From assembly GCF_017744395.1 (NCBI RefSeq), contig NZ_JAGIBI010000001.1, positions 1,116,001 to 1,180,000 of the forward strand: a stretch of DNA of 64,000 nt. The letters are read 5' to 3'. The notes under the pieces are model-generated. The model did no database searches and had not been told where the DNA came from. It saw only the letters and a list, made by a program, of their open reading frames with translations. Shown here in pieces: positions 56,609-64,000 of this stretch (the stretch's first letter is position 1; each line of letters starts with the position of its first letter). Position numbers and translations under genes: made by a program. The stretch is from Herbaspirillum sp. GTDB taxonomy: Bacteria; Pseudomonadota; Gammaproteobacteria; Burkholderiales; Burkholderiaceae_D.

Positions 56609-58048
56609 ATGAAATCGACTTCGACGCACGACTTCCTGCAGCTCACCCCGGGCGCCGACGAGCCCTATTACCGCCAGATCTATACCCGGCTGCGTTCAGC
56701 CATGGCCGACCAGCTGTTGAAGCCGGGCGACCGCATTCCCTCGGCGCGGGCGCTGGCGGCTGAGCTGGGGCTGGCGCGCGGCACCGTCGAAAGCGCCTAT
56801 TCGCTGCTGGCGGCGGAAGGCTACATCGAGGCGCGCGGCCAGGCCGGCACCGTGGTCGCCACGGGCCTGAAGGCGATACCGGCCGCCGTCGGCGAGGCGC
56901 CGCCCCTGCCCGCCTCTTCCGCGCCCGCCGGGTTCGCGCCGTCCGCAACCTCGCCTGTGCTGCGCCCCTTCCAGATGGGCGTGCCGGCGCTGGACGCATT
57001 CCCACGCAAAATCTGGGCACGCCTGGCGGCGCGGGCGGTGCGCGCCACCCAAACGGCCGACATGCTGTACCCGCCGCCGGCCGGCCTGGAAACGCTGCGG
57101 ACCGAGATCGCGCGCTACCTGCAACTGTCGCGCGGCATCGTCTGCTCGCCGGCACAGGTGTTCGTCACCGCCGGCTACCGCGATTCGCTCGATCTCGCCG
57201 CGCGCGCCCTGCTCCAGCCCGGCGACAAGGTGTGGGTGGAAGATCCCGGCTACATCCCCGCCGGCGCCTTGCTGCGCGAAGCCGGCATGAAACTGGTGGG
57301 CGTGCCGGTCGACCAGGAGGGATTGCAAGTCGGCGTCGGCGTGCAACTGGCATCGCGCGCGCGAGCCGCGGTGGTGACGCCGGCGCACCACAGCCCGCTG
57401 TGCGTGACGCTGTCGCTGCAGCGGCGCGTCGAGCTGCTGGACTGGGCTTCGCGCCACCGGGCCTGGATCGTCGAAGACGACTACGACGGCGAATACCGCT
57501 ACGCCAGCCGGCCGCTTCCAGCCTTGAAGAGCCTGGACCGCGACGACCGCGTGCTGTATGCGGGTACCTTCAGCAAGGTGCTGTTCCCAGCGATACGATT
57601 GGCGTATCTGGTGGTGCCGGCCTCGCAGACGGCGCGATTCGAGGAAACCGCCCGCTGCTTCTCCGGCGGCAGCCCGGCGCTGACGCAAGACATCGTCGCC
57701 GCCTTCATGGCCGAGGGGCATTTCGCCCGCCACATCCAGCGCATGCGGCGCCTCTACCGGGAGCGGCGCGAACTGGCGGCGGCCGGGTTGGATGCGGTGC
57801 TGGGCAAGTACATGCTGGTCGAGGCCCAGCCCGGCGGCATGCACCTGCTGCTGCGCCTGCGCGGCCGCCGCTCCGACCGGACACTGGCCGAACGCATGCG
57901 CGCGGACGGCATGTTCGGCCGCGCATTGTCCGAATGCGTGCTGGAAAGCCGCCCTGACCTGCCGCCGATGCTGATGCTCAGTTTCACCAATATCGAGTCG
58001 CATCGGCAGGCGCAGCACCTGGCCAGGCGCATCCTCGCGCTGCTCTGA
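56609..58048 (+). CDS. MocR/PdxR-type regulator (GntR domain fused to aminotransferase fold)
   Basis: A 479-residue chimeric regulator. The GntR winged helix (about 15-85) contains LLKPGDRIPSARALAAELGLARGTVESAYSLLAAEGY. A linker rich in Pro and Ala (about 90-115) joins a class I aminotransferase-like domain whose PLP-binding lysine is Lys323 (GTFSKVLFPAIRLAY), with IVEDDYDGEYRY upstream. Members of this family control pyridoxal, GABA, taurine or ectoine genes. The neighbour on the other strand is a GNAT; the downstream gene is a CMD-family protein. The true target is not evident. Confidence 0.92.
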   Translation: MKSTSTHDFLQLTPGADEPYYRQIYTRLRSAMADQLLKPGDRIPSARALAAELGLARGTVESAYSLLAAEGYIEARGQAGTVVATGLKAIPAAVGEAPPLPASSAPAGFAPSATSPVLRPFQMGVPALDAFPRKIWARLAARAVRATQTADMLYPPPAGLETLRTEIARYLQLSRGIVCSPAQVFVTAGYRDSLDLAARALLQPGDKVWVEDPGYIPAGALLREAGMKLVGVPVDQEGLQVGVGVQLASRARAAVVTPAHHSPLCVTLSLQRRVELLDWASRHRAWIVEDDYDGEYRYASRPLPALKSLDRDDRVLYAGTFSKVLFPAIRLAYLVVPASQTARFEETARCFSGGSPALTQDIVAAFMAEGHFARHIQRMRRLYRERRELAAAGLDAVLGKYMLVEAQPGGMHLLLRLRGRRSDRTLAERMRADGMFGRALSECVLESRPDLPPMLMLSFTNIESHRQAQHLARRILALL

Positions 58049-58156
58049 CGATCATATTTCATGGCCCATATCGAATAGTCATTCTTGGCACTTCTCGACT
58101 GGTCCATGCCGCCGCATCATGGCAGCTCATCGTTACCCTGAGGAAAAGGCCCCGCC

Positions 58157-58609
58157 ATGAGCAAGCGCATCGACATGTACAAGAATGCCACCGAACTCTA
58201 CAACCACCTGCTGGCCGTCAACAACGGCCTGAAGCATTGCAGCCTGCCGGCCGAACTGGTCGAGCTGGTATTCCTGCGCGTGTCGCTGATCAACGGCTGC
58301 GCCTATTGCATCGACAAGCATTCGCGCGACCTGCTCAAGAGCGGAATGGCTATCGACAAGCTGGTGCTGGTGCCGGTCTGGCATGAAGCCGGCCAGTTGT
58401 TCTCGCCGCGCGAACAGGCGGCGCTGGCCTGGGCCGAGGTGGTTACCCATATCGGCGAGACCGCCGCGCCGGACGCCGACTACCAGGCCGCCGCCGCCCA
58501 TTTCAACGAGCAGGAATTCTCCGAGCTGACCATCGCCATCGCGCTGATGAATGCGCTCAACCGCATGGCCATCTCCGGCCGCATGACGCCGCAGGCGGCC
58601 ATGGCCTGA
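58157..58609 (+). CDS. carboxymuconolactone decarboxylase family protein (AhpD-like)
   Basis: A 150-residue all-helical protein. The AhpD-type redox motif CAYCIDKH gives Cys48, Cys51 and His55, so it is expected to act as an alkylhydroperoxidase or thiol-disulfide protein rather than as a decarboxylase. Preceded by GAGGAAAAGG. It lies 108 bases after the MocR regulator on the same strand and is convergent with the LysR gene. Confidence 0.9.
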   Translation: MSKRIDMYKNATELYNHLLAVNNGLKHCSLPAELVELVFLRVSLINGCAYCIDKHSRDLLKSGMAIDKLVLVPVWHEAGQLFSPREQAALAWAEVVTHIGETAAPDADYQAAAAHFNEQEFSELTIAIALMNALNRMAISGRMTPQAAMA

Positions 58610-58622
58610 CGCGGCAATGCGA

Positions 58623-59468
58623 TTACGCCGCCTTCAATGCCGCCACCAGCGTACGCAGCACGCCCTGCGTACGCTTTTCCTTGAGCCGCGAATGCAGCAC
58701 GACCTGGGCCAGCGGCAACGACGGCAACTTGAGCGCGGCTCCCACTTCGACGACGCCCGCCGGCGCGGTGCGGTACAGCAGCGCTGATACCGCCAGCCCC
58801 GCGCTGACTGCCGCCCCCACCGCGTGGATGCCGCCGCCGATGAATACCTCCACCCAGGGAATACCGGCTTCGTCCAGCCGGCGCAACGTCATGTCGCGGA
58901 TGCGGCAGGTAGTCGAGAACGTCGCCAGCCGCAGCGTTTCGCCGGGATGCCAGCGCCACTGCGGCGCGGCGAACCAGCCGATGCGTTCTTCCATCACCAG
59001 CTCGCCGCCGCTGTCCTGCGGCTCGCGGCGCACGATGGCGGCGTCCAGTTCGCCGCGCTCGTACTGCTGCATGACTTCGCGCGAGGGCGCGATCCTCACC
59101 TCGATCACCACGCCCGGGTCATAGCCGTTGACCTGCGACAGCACCGCGGCGAAGGCGCTGCCGGCCACGTGGTCGCTGATGCCGACCGAAAAGCGTGCGG
59201 CGCCCTGCGCCAGCTTGCCCAAGGCGCGTTCATGCGCGCCCAGCAATTCGCGCGCGGCCGGCAGGAATTCCTGGCCATCTGCGGATAGCCGCACCAGGCG
59301 TGGCGTGCGTTCCAGTAGCCGGCGCGCCAGGCGCTGCTCCAGTTTCTTCAGTTTCAGGCTGATTGCCGACTGCGTGCTGTCCAGCGCCTCGGCGGCGCGG
59401 GTGAAGCTTTGCAGGTCGGCCACCAGGACGAAGGCCTGTACGGCGTCGAGGTCTAGCGGACGTTCCAT
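58623..59468 (-). CDS. LysR-family transcriptional regulator
   Basis: A 281-residue regulator with N-terminal helix-turn-helix (LDAVQAFVLVADLQSFTRAAEALDSTQSAISLKLKKLEQRLARRLLER) and a periplasmic-binding-protein-like effector domain from about residue 88. It is divergent from the tautomerase gene at 59621, the normal arrangement for a LysR protein controlling its neighbour, and the gap holds several dyads. Confidence 0.92.
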   Translation of the reverse strand: MERPLDLDAVQAFVLVADLQSFTRAAEALDSTQSAISLKLKKLEQRLARRLLERTPRLVRLSADGQEFLPAARELLGAHERALGKLAQGAARFSVGISDHVAGSAFAAVLSQVNGYDPGVVIEVRIAPSREVMQQYERGELDAAIVRREPQDSGGELVMEERIGWFAAPQWRWHPGETLRLATFSTTCRIRDMTLRRLDEAGIPWVEVFIGGGIHAVGAAVSAGLAVSALLYRTAPAGVVEVGAALKLPSLPLAQVVLHSRLKEKRTQGVLRTLVAALKAA

Positions 59469-59486
59469 GAGGACATTTCCTTCGCC

Positions 59487-59543
59487 AATGATTAAAAATT
59501 TAAATCATTGAAATATTCAATCAGTTATTTTTCGAATTATTCG
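59487..59543. promoter_or_regulatory. cluster of dyads between LysR and tautomerase genes
   Basis: Three consecutive dyads in AT-rich DNA: AATGATT/AATCATT with 9 bases between (59487-59509), ATTGAA/TTCAAT with 3 between (59507-59521), and CGAAT-T-ATTCG (59533-59543). The first has the T-N11-A form of LysR sites. Confidence 0.55.
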
Positions 59544-59620
59544 TGCAGCGTAACATGCATTTCATCGGGCCGCAGCTACCCGAAAAGCTTCGATTCCGCC
59601 AACTGACAAAGGAGATTGCC

Positions 59621-60004
59621 ATGCCCCTGGTCCGAGTATCCCTGCTGCGCGGCAAGCCGCGCCCCTACCGCGCCGCCATCCTGGAAAACATCTACCAGGC
59701 GATGCGCGAAACCTTCAACGTGCCCGAGAACGACCGTTTCATGGTGCTGACCGAGCATGATCCGGAAGAGCTGGTATTCAGCCGCGACTACATGGGCATA
59801 GACCGCTCGGACGATTTCGTGCTGATCCAGCTGACCATCAGCAATACCCGCACGCAGGAACAGAAGAACGCCCTGTTCGCGCGCATCGTGGAAAGGCTGG
59901 GGAAGGATCCCGGCGTGCGTCCGGAGGATGTGATGATCAGCCTGGTCGAAGGCGACAAGGGCAACTGGTCGTTCGGCCACGGCCTGGCGCAGTATGTGAT
60001 GTGA
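59621..60004 (+). CDS. tautomerase family protein
   Basis: A 127-residue protein starting Met-Pro (MPLVRVSLLRGKP), so that removal of Met exposes the catalytic N-terminal Pro1 of the 4-oxalocrotonate tautomerase superfamily. The ATG at 59621, with AAAGGAG 6 bases upstream, is preferred over an upstream ATG because it provides that Pro. The length is twice the small 4-OT subunit, fitting the fused or MSAD-like group. LIQLTISNTRTQEQKNALFARIVERL is the second-half core. The substrate may be a keto or halogenated acid. Confidence 0.88.
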   Translation: MPLVRVSLLRGKPRPYRAAILENIYQAMRETFNVPENDRFMVLTEHDPEELVFSRDYMGIDRSDDFVLIQLTISNTRTQEQKNALFARIVERLGKDPGVRPEDVMISLVEGDKGNWSFGHGLAQYVM

Positions 60005-60035
60005 GGTATCGGCCGAATGGCCGTCCCGGAAAAGA

Positions 60036-60067
60036 AAAAGCCCGCATCACGCATGATGCGGGCTTTT
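60036..60067. terminator. bidirectional terminator after the tautomerase
   Basis: A perfect 14-bp stem (AAAAGCCCGCATCA with TGATGCGGGCTTTT) and a 4-base loop, between the tautomerase and the convergent cupin gene. Confidence 0.92.
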
Positions 60068-60091
60068 GCCATTACAGAATCGCAGGAAGAC

Positions 60092-60421
60092 TCAGTCGAC
60101 GATAAACAGCTTGGCGCCAATCTCGGTCGACGACCGATGCGGCTCGGCATTGTCAGCCACCTGGTAGCTCATGCCCGGCTTGAGGACGAAAGTACGGCCG
60201 TCCTCCAGCTCGGTGTGCAACTCGCCCTCCAAGCACAACAGCACATGCCCCTTCACGCACCAGTGGTCGGCCAGGTAGCCGGGCGTGTACTCCACCATGC
60301 GTACCCGGATGTCGCCGAACTTGCAGGTGCGCCAAAACGCCTTGCCGGTAATGCCGGGATGCTCGGTGGCATCGATCCGGCTCCAGTCGGTGATGCCGAA
60401 CGGCAGGTTCTCGATCTTCAT
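60092..60421 (-). CDS. cupin-fold protein with DHWC motif
   Basis: A 109-residue single-domain cupin. The metal-site motif is ADHWCVKGHVLLCLEGEL, and the second strand set holds FVLKPGMSYQVADNAEPHRS with a further His. This is the group described as DHCW-motif cupins; function unknown. It starts 16 bases after the aminotransferase stop, so it is the third gene of a RidA, aminotransferase, cupin transcript. Confidence 0.87.
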   Translation of the reverse strand: MKIENLPFGITDWSRIDATEHPGITGKAFWRTCKFGDIRVRMVEYTPGYLADHWCVKGHVLLCLEGELHTELEDGRTFVLKPGMSYQVADNAEPHRSSTEIGAKLFIVD

Positions 60422-60437
60422 CGGAGCGGTCGCCGGA

Positions 60438-61634
60438 TTACAGCTTGGAGGCGATCAGCTTGCCCAGGCGTTCCACGCCGGCGCGGATCTGCTCCGGCGG
60501 CACGGTGACGAAGGACAGGCGCATGGTGTTCTTCTCCGGGGTGTTGGCGAAGAACGGCGCGCCCGGCACGAAGGCGACCTTCTCTTTTTCGACGGCTTCG
60601 TTGAGCAGCGCGCCGGTGTCGATGTGCTTGGGCAGCGTGACCCAGACGAACATGCCGCCTTCCGGCTTGCTCCACGAGCAGCCAGCCGGGAAGTACTGTT
60701 GCAGCGCGTCCAGCATGGCCTGGCACTGGTCGCCGTAGAGCTTGCGGATGGTCGGCACGTGCTGGTCGAGGAAGCCGTCCTTGATCGCCTCGTACACCAC
60801 CATCTGGGTCAGTTGCGCGGTGTGCAGGTCGGTGGCTTGCTTGGCCTGCTCCATCTTCAGGACCAGCGGGCGCGGGGCGACCACGTAGCCGAGGCGGATG
60901 CCGGGGGTCAGCACCTTGGAGAAGGAACCCATGTAGATCACGCCCGACGGGTTCATCGACAGCATCTTGGGCAACGGCGCGTTGCGGTAGCTCAGGGCGC
61001 CGTACGGATCGTCCTCGATCAGCGGCAGGCCCAGGCGGGCACAGGTCTCGACCAGCTTGATGCGGCGCTCGGTCGGCAGCGTGCGGCCGGTGGGGTTCTG
61101 GAAGTTGGGCAGCGAGTACAGCATGCGGGCGCCGCCGGCGATGGCTTCGATCGCATCAGGCTGCAGGCCGTTTTCATCCGACGGAACCGATTCGAACTTG
61201 GCGCCGTACAGCGCGAACGCCTGCAGCGCGCCCAGGTAGCTGGGGGTCTCGACCAGCACCTTGCTGCCTTCGTCGATCAGCACCTTGCCCAGCAGGTCCA
61301 GGCCTTGCTGCGAGCCGGACACCATCAGCACCTGCTCCGGCAGGATCTGGGCGCCGTCGGTGGAGAGCGAGCCGGCGATCCATTCGCGCAGCGGCAGGTA
61401 GCCGTCGGTGGGGCCGTATTGTAGGGCGACCTTGCCTTGTTGCGTCAGCACGCGGTCGAACGCGGCCTTCATCTGTTCCACCGGGAAGGTCAGCGGCGAC
61501 GGCAGGCCGCCGGCGAAGGAGGTGATGTCGGGACGCATCGTCACCTTCAGGATTTCACGGATGGCCGAGCTTTGCATCTTGGTAGCGCGGTCGGAGAACT
61601 GCCATTGCAGCGGTGCGGGATTTTCGAGTTTCAT
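60438..61634 (-). CDS. PLP-dependent aminotransferase (2-aminoadipate/LysN type)
   Basis: A 398-residue fold-type I aminotransferase without the GntR domain of MocR proteins. The Schiff-base lysine is Lys240 (GSFSKVLTPGIRLGY); the PLP aspartate lies in LIEDDPYGALSY, and NPTGRTLP holds the substrate-binding segment. The ATG at 61634 gives the family start MKLENPAPLQWQFSDRA. The group includes 2-aminoadipate, valine-pyruvate and aromatic aminotransferases. The adjacent RidA gene suggests that reactive enamine intermediates arise nearby. Confidence 0.92.
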   Translation of the reverse strand: MKLENPAPLQWQFSDRATKMQSSAIREILKVTMRPDITSFAGGLPSPLTFPVEQMKAAFDRVLTQQGKVALQYGPTDGYLPLREWIAGSLSTDGAQILPEQVLMVSGSQQGLDLLGKVLIDEGSKVLVETPSYLGALQAFALYGAKFESVPSDENGLQPDAIEAIAGGARMLYSLPNFQNPTGRTLPTERRIKLVETCARLGLPLIEDDPYGALSYRNAPLPKMLSMNPSGVIYMGSFSKVLTPGIRLGYVVAPRPLVLKMEQAKQATDLHTAQLTQMVVYEAIKDGFLDQHVPTIRKLYGDQCQAMLDALQQYFPAGCSWSKPEGGMFVWVTLPKHIDTGALLNEAVEKEKVAFVPGAPFFANTPEKNTMRLSFVTVPPEQIRAGVERLGKLIASKL

Positions 61635-61704
61635 GGTGTTTCTACTGTTCTGCGATGAGATGGTGACGGCGGGCCGTCCGGGTGTTCTAGCTGCGGCGGA
61701 TTGC

Positions 61705-62163
61705 TCAGGCAATCTCGGCGATCATTTCGATCTCGACGCAGGCGCCCATGGGCAGTTGCGCCACGCCGAAGGCGGAACGGGCGTGCTTGCCTGCTTCGCC
61801 GAAGACTTCGCCGATCAGCTCGGAGGCGCCGTTGGTCACCAGGTGGTGTTCGGTGAATGCGCCGGTCGAGTTGACCAGGCTCATCAGTTTGACAATGCGC
61901 TTGACGCGGGTGAGGTCGCCGCCGCAAGCCGCCTGCAGGGTGGCGATCAGGTCGATCGCCACTGCGCGCGCCGCCTGCTTCGCATCTTCGGTGCCGATGT
62001 CGTTTCCGAGCTGCCCGACCCATACCTTGCCATCCTTCTTGGCCAGGTGGCCGGAGAGGAAGACGGTATTGCCGGTTTGCGCATACATCACGTAAGCCGC
62101 CGCCGGGGTTGCCACGGCCGGCAGTTCGATGTTCAGTGCTTTCAGCTTTTCATAAACGGACAT
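61705..62163 (-). CDS. RidA/YjgF-family enamine/imine deaminase
   Basis: A 152-residue protein of the RidA superfamily, longer than the 128-residue archetype. It has VFLSGHLAKKDGKVWVGQLG, VKRIVKLMSLVNSTGAFTEHHLVTNGASELIGEVFG, and ends ARSAFGVAQLPMGACVEIEMIAEI; the Arg in ARSAFGV matches the catalytic Arg105 of RidA, and the Gly-Ser-type strand is intact. It probably hydrolyses enamines formed by PLP enzymes such as the next gene. The start at 62163 is preferred over an upstream ATG because AGGAGC precedes it. Confidence 0.9.
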   Translation of the reverse strand: MSVYEKLKALNIELPAVATPAAAYVMYAQTGNTVFLSGHLAKKDGKVWVGQLGNDIGTEDAKQAARAVAIDLIATLQAACGGDLTRVKRIVKLMSLVNSTGAFTEHHLVTNGASELIGEVFGEAGKHARSAFGVAQLPMGACVEIEMIAEIA

Positions 62164-62346
62164 ACGGTGCTCCTTGTTTTGCGTCGCATCGCGCCGGCCG
62201 GTAGGCCGCACGTGCTCTGCTTGTTAAGAAAAAATACAAGACGACGATTATCTCAAATATCCTGGGTTTTAGCCCGACAATTGCGCATCCCGGCGGCTCG
62301 CAATGCACATTTCAGCCAGGCAATGCCCGGCCGCCCCTGCGCGGCG

Positions 62347-63267
62347 CTATCGACGAACCGCCATGCGCCGCCCGACCGCCACCACGGCGATCACGGCCAG
62401 CGCGAACAGCATATTGCTCGCATCCAGCGCCTCGCCGGCGATCACGGCGGCGCCCAGCAGGCTCATGAAGGGTTGCAACAATTGCACTTGTCCGACGCGG
62501 GCGATGCCGCCCAGGGCCAGGCCCTTGTACCAGAAGAAAAATCCGATGAACATCGAGAACAGCGAGACATAGGCGAACGCCACCCACGAGGCCGGCGAGG
62601 CCGTCACGCCGTATTGCCAGCCCAGCCACAGCGAGACCGGCACCATCACCGGCAGCGAAATCACCAGCGCCCAGGCGATCACCTGCTGCCCGCCCATCGT
62701 CTGCGACAGGCGGCCGCCTTCGGCATACCCCATGGCCGCAGTCACCACTGCGGCGAACAGCGCGAAGTCGGCCAGGTGGAAACTGCCCCCGCCCTCGCGC
62801 AGCGCAAAGGCGATGACGATGCCGGAACCGGCCAGCGCCGCCAGCCAGAAGCCGGCCGAGGGGCGCTCGCCGAAACGCAGCGCGCCGAACAAGGCGGTGG
62901 CCAGCGGCAGCAGCCCCACCACCACGGCGCCATGCGCCGCCGGCACGTAGCGCATCGCGATCGAGGAAAACAAGGGAAAGCCCACCACCACGCCCAGCGC
63001 AGTGACGATCAGCCCGCGCACCTGCTGCGCATTCGGGCGCGGCGCCTTCATCCACGCCAGCAGCGCCAGCGAGCACAGGCCCGCCACCACCGCGCGCCCG
63101 AAGGCGATGAAGGCCGGATTCAGCTCGGCCACGGCGATGCGCGTGAACGGCAGCGTGAGGCTGAAGATGGCCACGCCGACCAGCCCCAGCCACATGCCCC
63201 GGGATTCGTTGCGCGATATCTGCGGCGACGGCGTCACTTCGCCGCCCCGATTGGTCTGTGCTTGCAT
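62347..63267 (-). CDS. EamA/DMT-family transporter
   Basis: A 306-residue inner-membrane protein with 10 helices arranged as two EamA repeats (about 25-155 and 165-300). Typical segments are RIAVAELNPAFIAFGRAVVAGLCSL and YKGLALGGIARVGQVQLLQPFMSLLGAAVIAGE. Members export amino acids, metabolites or drugs. It follows the LysE-type exporter by 32 bases on the same strand, giving a pair of export genes. Confidence 0.9.
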   Translation of the reverse strand: MQAQTNRGGEVTPSPQISRNESRGMWLGLVGVAIFSLTLPFTRIAVAELNPAFIAFGRAVVAGLCSLALLAWMKAPRPNAQQVRGLIVTALGVVVGFPLFSSIAMRYVPAAHGAVVVGLLPLATALFGALRFGERPSAGFWLAALAGSGIVIAFALREGGGSFHLADFALFAAVVTAAMGYAEGGRLSQTMGGQQVIAWALVISLPVMVPVSLWLGWQYGVTASPASWVAFAYVSLFSMFIGFFFWYKGLALGGIARVGQVQLLQPFMSLLGAAVIAGEALDASNMLFALAVIAVVAVGRRMAVRR

Positions 63268-63299
63268 GCGCTACCGCTCCTTGGGTGAATTCGTCCTGT

Positions 63300-63896
63300 T
63301 CAGAACCAGATCGCCAACGCCGAATACAGCGTCAGCAGCACCATCGTCACGGCAAATACCGTGCGCCACAGCGGCTGGTCGAGATAGCGCCGCAGCACCG
63401 CGCCGGCGCCGGCCCATATCGAGACGCACGGCAGGTTGATGGCGCAGAAGATGAAGCAGTAAAGCAGGATTGCCAGCCATGCGGGGCGATCATGCAGTAT
63501 CGGCATGAAGGCGGAAGCGCCGGTAATGGCCATCACCCAGGCTTTCGGATTGGCGAACTGGAACGCCGCCGCGCCCCAGAACGACATCGGCCTGGCGGCC
63601 TCGCCCGCGCCGCCGGCCACGCGCATGTCGCGCAACTGCCAGGCGAGGTAAATCAGGTAGGCCGAGCCCAGCACCTTGAGAATGAAGGTCATCCCGGGCA
63701 CCGCGATCACCAGCGCGCCTATACCGAATGCGCATAAGGCCAGCAAGACGCCGAAGCCGAACGTGATGCCCAGCATATGCGGCACCGAGCGCTGGAAGCC
63801 GAACCAGATGCCTGATGAGGTCAGCATGATGTTGTTGGGCCCCGGCGTGATCGAGGAAACGAAAGCGAACGACATCAGCGGCAAAAACATTTCCAT
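63300..63896 (-). CDS. LysE/RhtB-family amino-acid exporter
   Basis: A 198-residue inner-membrane exporter with 6 helices. SSITPGPNNIMLTSSGIWFGFQRSVPHMLG near the N-terminus is the signature of the family, and GAAAFQFANPKAWVMAITG its central segment. The substrate is probably an amino acid such as threonine, homoserine, leucine or cysteine. It starts 1 base after the stop of the partial gene upstream, which suggests translational coupling. Confidence 0.93.
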   Translation of the reverse strand: MEMFLPLMSFAFVSSITPGPNNIMLTSSGIWFGFQRSVPHMLGITFGFGVLLALCAFGIGALVIAVPGMTFILKVLGSAYLIYLAWQLRDMRVAGGAGEAARPMSFWGAAAFQFANPKAWVMAITGASAFMPILHDRPAWLAILLYCFIFCAINLPCVSIWAGAGAVLRRYLDQPLWRTVFAVTMVLLTLYSALAIWF

Positions 63897-63897
63897 G

Positions 63898-64000
63898 TCA
63901 GCGCCCCTCCCCGTTGCCCGGCAGGGCTGATGCCCGATAGCCGGCAGTGCCGCCCAATGCCGCCGCCAGTCCGCGCACGCCGGCGCAGCACAGGCGCAAC
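63898..64000 (-). CDS. C-terminal end of a gene cut by the window edge
   Basis: An open frame running in from the right edge and ending TGA at 63898, with at least 33 codons (ending SALPGNGEGR). Third positions are strongly GC-biased (27 of 33), which supports coding. It ends 1 base before the LysE-type exporter start. Too short for a family call; the context suggests a regulator or an enzyme cotranscribed with the exporters. Confidence 0.5.
   Translation of the reverse strand, partial: LRLCCAGVRGLAAALGGTAGYRASALPGNGEGR

Overview
The window is a GC-rich, gene-dense stretch of a bacterial chromosome. Gene content and order (cysS, accA, tilS; cysE, rlmB, rnr, tRNA-Leu; parE, lytic transglycosylase, parC) and the large set of peptide and amino-acid ABC and MFS transporters fit a betaproteobacterium of the Oxalobacteraceae, close to Herbaspirillum. 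That assignment is inferred from remembered gene content, not from a search. There are no phage genes, CRISPR arrays, rRNA genes or insertion sequences with a transposase.

Region 1 (1-23.7 kb) is mostly housekeeping. It begins with a tiny DUF3096 membrane protein and a tandem pair of exported Ala/Lys-rich peptides. The leftward run cysS, DNA glycosylase, accA, tilS follows. A rightward envelope and folding block comes next: TPR protein, L,D-transpeptidase, ppiA, ppiB, lpxH. Then come cysE, rlmB and rnr (leftward), a tRNA-Leu(CAG) with its own promoter and terminator, a photolyase, a drug-type MFS pump, a GNAT enzyme, pmbA, darP-mog, an exported unknown protein and a carboxylesterase.

Region 2 (23.9-43.3 kb) is the most distinctive part. 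Two complete oligopeptide/glutathione-type ABC importers lie close together and run toward each other. The rightward one (24.0-31.8 kb) ends in a gamma-glutamyltransferase without a signal peptide and a GntR regulator. The leftward one (43.0-33.6 kb) starts with an RpiR regulator and an isoaspartyl peptidase, continues gsiA-gsiB-gsiC-gsiD, and ends with a P1/DmpA aminopeptidase and a DppA-type D-aminopeptidase. The enzymes would cleave gamma-glutamyl, beta-aspartyl, beta-peptide and D-amino-acid bonds, so the locus looks like a scavenging station for peptides that ordinary peptidases cannot open. Perfect palindromes at both operon heads (23909 and 43085) are candidate operators. Between the operons lie panE and a 0.73-kb non-coding element (32845-33571) built as a giant inverted repeat, whose two arms carry corresponding hairpins with compensating sequence differences.

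Region 3 (43.3-48.0 kb) holds a LysR regulator, an MFS anion symporter, a DUF2848 protein and an amidase, probably one catabolic cluster for an undetermined amide or acid.

Region 4 (48.2-64.0 kb) carries parE, a lytic transglycosylase and parC, then an MFS transporter, a sigma32-type heat-shock hsp20, a GNAT/MocR divergent pair, a CMD-family protein, a LysR/tautomerase divergent pair, a cupin, a PLP aminotransferase followed by a RidA protein, and EamA and LysE exporters. It ends in a gene cut by the window edge.
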